A DNA stretch of 64,000 bases from the NCBI GenBank assembly GCA_019925095.2, contig CM034398.1:2118001-2182000 (forward strand), written 5' to 3'. This document shows positions 40,401 to 46,400 of the stretch, one piece after another (position 1 is the first letter of the stretch; each line of letters opens with the position of its first letter). A program made the translations under genes and the position numbers. This DNA comes from Dendrolimus kikuchii (Eukaryota > Arthropoda > Insecta > Lepidoptera > Lasiocampidae). The notes below the pieces were generated by a model. It made no database searches and was not told the origin of the DNA. It saw nothing but the letters and a program-made list of their open reading frames with translations.

Positions 40401-43400
40401 GAATCAACTTTGCCCATGAGGTGGCTAAAACTTCTTATTGGGAAATGAAAATGACCTGTTCGGATTCTATTTACACACATACATAACTTCACGCCAGTTC
40501 CCTTGCGGGGTAGGCACGAACAACAAGGTAGCAGAGCGCCATTTAGGCTTATTCTTACAAACCTCACTTGCTTCTTTGACATTCATAACTCTTGTCATGC
40601 ACGCTCGTCTGTTCTTAAGGCTCCTGACATCACCTTCTGCTAGTACACGGTCAATTTGATCATGGAAGGTGTGTCGTGGCCTTCCACGACTTCTGCATCC
40701 ATCCACTTTTGCATTGTATATCCGTTTAGTCAGTCTTTCATCATGCATTCTTTCCACATGCCCGAACCACTGGAGAATTCCTTTCCTTACCTTCACCCCG
40801 ACACTCTCTTTCAGAGCAACTCTCTTTCTTACTTCGGTATTACGAACGCGGTCCGCGAGCGTCACTTCGCGGATTTTGCGCAGTGCTCGCATCTGGACCG
40901 CGTTTACTCTACTCTACTGGCTCTCGGATTCTATTTAGCAGCTTTATATATGGCCTGTTGAATTTCCCTACACTTAAGACTTTGTATCTGTGTTAAATAT
41001 GAACTGTCAAAGCTGAGAACAGCACACAGTGAGGAAACACTCTCTCATCATCATCATCCGAGCGTTAAATCCCGGTTGCGTTCGGAGCGTTCACTCCGAC
41101 GCCCGTCTTCGGCATCCCCCGTTTTGAGACCATTCGCACGCATGTCATCTTCACAACATCCAGCCAACATTTCTTGGGCCTTTCCCTTCGACCGGGACCT
41201 GGCGGAGGTGGCATGGCTAGACATTTGTTCCCCACATAATTAGCCGGTCTCCGTAAAACGTGCCCGTGTACCATCGTAAGCGACACTCTTGCAGTTTGTC
41301 TGCTATGTCACGGACATGAAGACTGCCGCGGATGCGGGAGTTCCTGACCCGGTCTTTCCGCGTCACTCCACACATCCAACGCAGCATATTCATCTCCGTG
41401 ACACGCAGTTCTTGCTTGTGTCGCTCAAGTACAGGCCACGCTTCACTGCCATACAAAAGAACAGGTCTAATGATGGGTTTATAGACCTCTGAGGAAACAC
41501 TCTCTATCATTCATAAATACTCATCATAAAGAGATTTCTGAAATGGTTTTTTATATTGCATGAGTTAAGCAGATGGAAAGCGGTTACCATCGCCTCTGGA
41601 CCTATGTAACTAGAAAGGTGCTAGCAATGTGCTACCGCTCATTAAAGGGGGACTGGGACCTGGCCACTGATGCCGGAACATAACTCAAGGTTGTTATGGC
41701 GGTATACTCTACTCGACCAGGGGTGATAGCCAATCCACACCAAGAAACACATTAGTACCTGGCTACGGGTTGTTCTATCGCCTCTAACGACAGGCCACCG
41801 TAATACAGAAAATTGTATTAAGAAAAAATTGAATGCATCTTTAATAAGTTTCGTAAATAATCTTGTGTCTCGTGTCGGCCTTAGAATTATTCAGTCTCCT
41901 GTATGGTAAGCAAACTACAAGTGTAACTTCCCTAGGACAATTTGATCGGATATCACAAAATTAGGCTTATTGATTACAATAGTCTTGTGTTACATTTATT
42001 TAGTTGCATAGTTGTTCTTCTCGTGTTTCTTTTTGAGGTTAATAATTAATTATATGTACACTCTTATTTCTGAACGATACAATCGGTCTTATCCTTAATT
42101 GAATAATCTATACTAATATTATAAAGCTGAAGAGTTTGTTTGTTTGTTTAAACGCGCTAATCTCGGGAACCGCTGGTCCGATTTGAAAAATTCTTTCAGT
42201 GTTGAATAGTACATTTATCGAGGAAGGCTATAGGCTATATTATATTTTCAAAAAAATTAGGGATTCTTACTAAAAGTCCAATAATGTAACCCAAGGTGTA
42301 AAAAAATGACCCGAAAAAATCCTTACACGGCGTGCGCTGCGTAAACTATTGATTATAGAACAAAACAATGTACTACCACTTTACAGAACATACAATTGTC
42401 TACAAAAAATATTGCGTAACCATATGTCTAACTATTGTAGTTATCTCACAATAAGTGTTTTCTTTTATTTTTTTTTAATAATTAAAATGCCGTCGCTTCA
42501 AAAACTCTTTATTTGGTACCTTGGTACCTACCTTATACCCTTATCAAAATAAATTACTCCATATTCAAGACGAATTCAATACCTTTCTAGAACTTTTTGA
42601 ATTATTCAATTCGGACGTTTCATTCAAAAGATATCGCGATATTTAAAATGTAAGTATTAGTGTTGTAGCCAAATATACTAATATATTGTTTGATTGAACG
42701 GGCTAATCTCAGGAACCACGGGTCTGATTTGAAAAATTCTTTCAGTGTTGGATAGCCCATTTATGGAGGAAGGCTATAGGCTATATATCATCACGCTAAG
42801 ACCAATAGGAGCGGAGCACCAATGAAGAATGTTTCAAAATCGGAGGGTTTTGAAAGCAAATTCCACGCGGACGACGTCGCGGGCACAGCTAGTAATGTTA
42901 TATTTTTATTTATTCTGTGATTAGCGCCTGTATTGTATAGAGAGTAGTTCTCTATAATCTATATATATAAAAATGAATCATAGAAATGTATGTACGAGCA
43001 TAACTTGAGAACGACTTTACCGATTTTGATGAAATTTTGTGTGTGTGTTTGAGTGGGTCCCGGGATGGTTTAGATTCGCAATTAGAACCGGTAGGTGGCG
43101 CCGAGATCGGGTTCTAAATTTCATTTCTTCAGGGCAGAACAACGTCTGTTAGGACAGCTAGTAATTAAATAAATGAAAAGAACGTGTAAATTACTTAGAT
43201 GACAGAGTTAATGAGAAATATGGAAGTTATTTCAACTTCTAGTCACAATTACATGCAATTTTAAACTGACTATAGTAAAGCCAAAAAGAAGGTTTATAAT
43301 TTTAAGTGTCTATATACCTACGTGTTTTAGTAAGTAGTTCTCGCCAAAGTCAGCTTACAGTTTTTTACACTTTATACATACATAACTTCACGCCAGTTCC

Positions 43401-46400
43401 CTTGCGGGGTAGGCGGACGACGGACAACAGAGCGCCATTTAGGCTTATTCTTACACACCTCACTTGCTTCTTTGACATTCATAACTCTTGTCATGCATGC
43501 TCGTCTGTTCTTAAGGCTCCTGACATCACCATCTGCTAGTACACGTCAATGTGATCATGGAAGGTGTGTCATGGCCTTCCACGACTTCTGCATCCATCCA
43601 CTTTTGCATTGTATATCTGTTTAGTCATTCTTTCCACATGCCCGAACCACCGGAGCATTCCTTTCCTTACCTTCACCCTGACACTCTCTTTCAGACCAAC
43701 TCTCTTTCTTACTTCAGTATTACGAACGCATCTCGATCGCGTTTACTCTACTTTCATGCTCTCTCTTCCATACCCAACTCTCACTTCCATACGTGAGCGT
43801 AGGTACCAGCACCGCGTTGTGTACGGCGAGCTGGGCCTTCTGGCTGAGGTTCTTAGCGCCTAGAAGTTTACCTAACGCTCCATTTAAACTATTCCCGAAA
43901 TTCACTCTTCTTTCTATATCAGCGGTGTACCTTCCATCCCTGCACACTTTTTATCTTATAATTATTATATTTAATTAATATAATTAATAATTTACTTAAT
44001 GGACTACAAACTCAATAAGATCGGATAACAAAGATGAATTTATTAAACTATACTTCTAACTGTCAATAAAAATCTTATCACTGAAAATAAGAGTTAAGCT
44101 ATTATCATTTAGAGTTCTTTGCATACTGTTAGGTACAGTCATTAGTGTGTGTTATTTTTGTCTTTATTTACAAGAATTTAAAGAAGAACCAAAGAGTTTT
44201 TTTTTTTTATTGCAGACAGGCAGATAGCCCACTTGATGGAAAGCGGTTACCATCGCCTATGGACATTTGCAACACCAAAGGTGCTACAAATGCGCTGCTG
44301 CTCTCTTAAGGGAGACTGGAACCTGGTCACTAATGCCGGAACACAACTCAAGGTTGTTATGGCGACATACTTTAGACCAGGGGTGGTAGCCATCCAGTCG
44401 GGCAAATGCCCTACCACCTGGCTGTGGGTTGTTTGGTCGCCTCATACGATAGGCCGCCCGGCCACAGGAAATTGTATTCTTTCTTCGTTGAAGAAGTTTT
44501 CCGTTCTCCGCTTAAAGAAGAACCAAAAAGTATGTTAAGTATTTTAAAATTTAGAATAGGGAAGACCTTTAACTAAAATGATGACTATACTTTCACAATT
44601 TTCCAATCCTTGCACATCTCAAATTTTTAATAATTTACATACAAACATACATACATAACTTCACGCCAGTTCCCTTGCGGGGTAGGCACGAACAACAGCG
44701 CGCCATTCAAGCCCATTCTTACACACCTCACTTGCTTTTAATAATTTCTTTAGAAGAAACACTGGGACTACAACAACCTTTTTATAGGGGCCACATAGAC
44801 ATATGAGATGAAATGTTGCAGGCTACAATAACATTTTATTTTGGTGTTTTCTTAAATTAATACTAGCTGTACCCAGCAGACATTGTCTTGCCCTTAAAAA
44901 ATAAAAATCTAGAAACCAATGGCAGTGCCATCAACCGGGACTGATTGTTAATCTAAACCATTCTCGAATCCACTCAAACACACACAAAAATAATTACACC
45001 TTTATCCTGGTACCCGTGTATATCCGTGCAGGAACGGAAAAAGAATACAATTTCCTGCGGCCGGCGGCCTGTCGTAAGAAGCGACTTAACAACCCACAGC
45101 CAGGTGGTAGGGCATTTGTCCGACTGGATGGCTATCACCCCTGGTCTAAAGTATGTCGCCATAACAACCTTGAGTTGTGTTCCGGCATTAGTGACCAGGT
45201 TCCAGTTTCCCTTAAGAGAGCAGCAGCGCATTTGTAGCAACTTTGCTGTTGCAAATGTCCATAGGCGATGGTAACCGCTTCCCATCAAGTGGGCCGTCTG
45301 CCTGTCTGCTGATCTCCTGCAATAAAAAATAAAAAAAACAATTGCAGCGCCATCTACCTGGTTCAAATTTGAATCTAAACGACCCCAGTACCCACTTGAA
45401 CACACACAAAAATAATTCAGACAAATGTAAATGAGTGTAAATGCAGTCACCATGACCAATATCGGCTGGGAAAGATCATAACAAATGAACGGCTAGACTG
45501 ATGTTGTGACTGATGTTTTTTTAATGATAATTTTTTTATTGATGAATATCATATTTTAATACTTATTATCCTATTCTGGATGAAGAAAATTCCAAAAACA
45601 CAAAAATCATAAAACTTGGTCCAGCCGTTCTTGAGTTATAAATGGTGTGACTAACACGACTTTGTTTTATATATATAGATAATACACAGCACACGTGTTG
45701 ATGGTAAGTGGTTACGTCAAGTACACACTATGGTCTTGCAGCAATACAGTCATTACCAATTCCATTATATTATACTACTACTATAAATCATGTCAGATGG
45801 GCCATTCACAAAATGTCAGTGGGCCGCAGTTTGAGTATATTGGGACTAAAAGATATCATTTAATATATTAAGGAATTATATTAGCATGATACATGACTAG
45901 ACAAGTGCAAGGCAAAATAGACTGACAATAGTAAAGATCATGCAACATTAAATAGACTGAGTAGACCAATTAACTAGAGATGGACACCAGATATGAGGTA
46001 AAAAAATTGGGAATTAAATATAAAAAAAGCATAATATCAATTATCTTTTTACAGTTGTAGTAAATGTATTTGTAGTAATTGTAAATTGATCCTAGATAGA
46101 ATCAAACTAAAAATGTTGTGATTAGATTCCTAATAATAATACTTCAATTGCTAACACTGAAATTCTACAAATACAAAGAAATATGTTATAATATACTAAT
46201 TAACCTCCCAGTTCTTGATGAATTTTACTGCTTATTAGCATTTACATATGTAATATAATGCGTAGATGTAATTTGTGTTATTTAATGAGCAATTGCTTCA
46301 GAAGAGGTACAGAGCTCGACATAAAGAAAAACGAAGGTATGTCGGTAGTGGTACTTACTTCTTGAACTTTAACGTGAATGGCCTTCTCCCCAACCTCTTT

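Noticed and set aside
44974..45459. 161-codon open frame on the minus strand
   Set aside because: It runs antisense through an A-tailed retroposon and Helitron DNA; the same peptide words ([12 protein letters not shown]..., ATYFRPGV) recur at every family copy.
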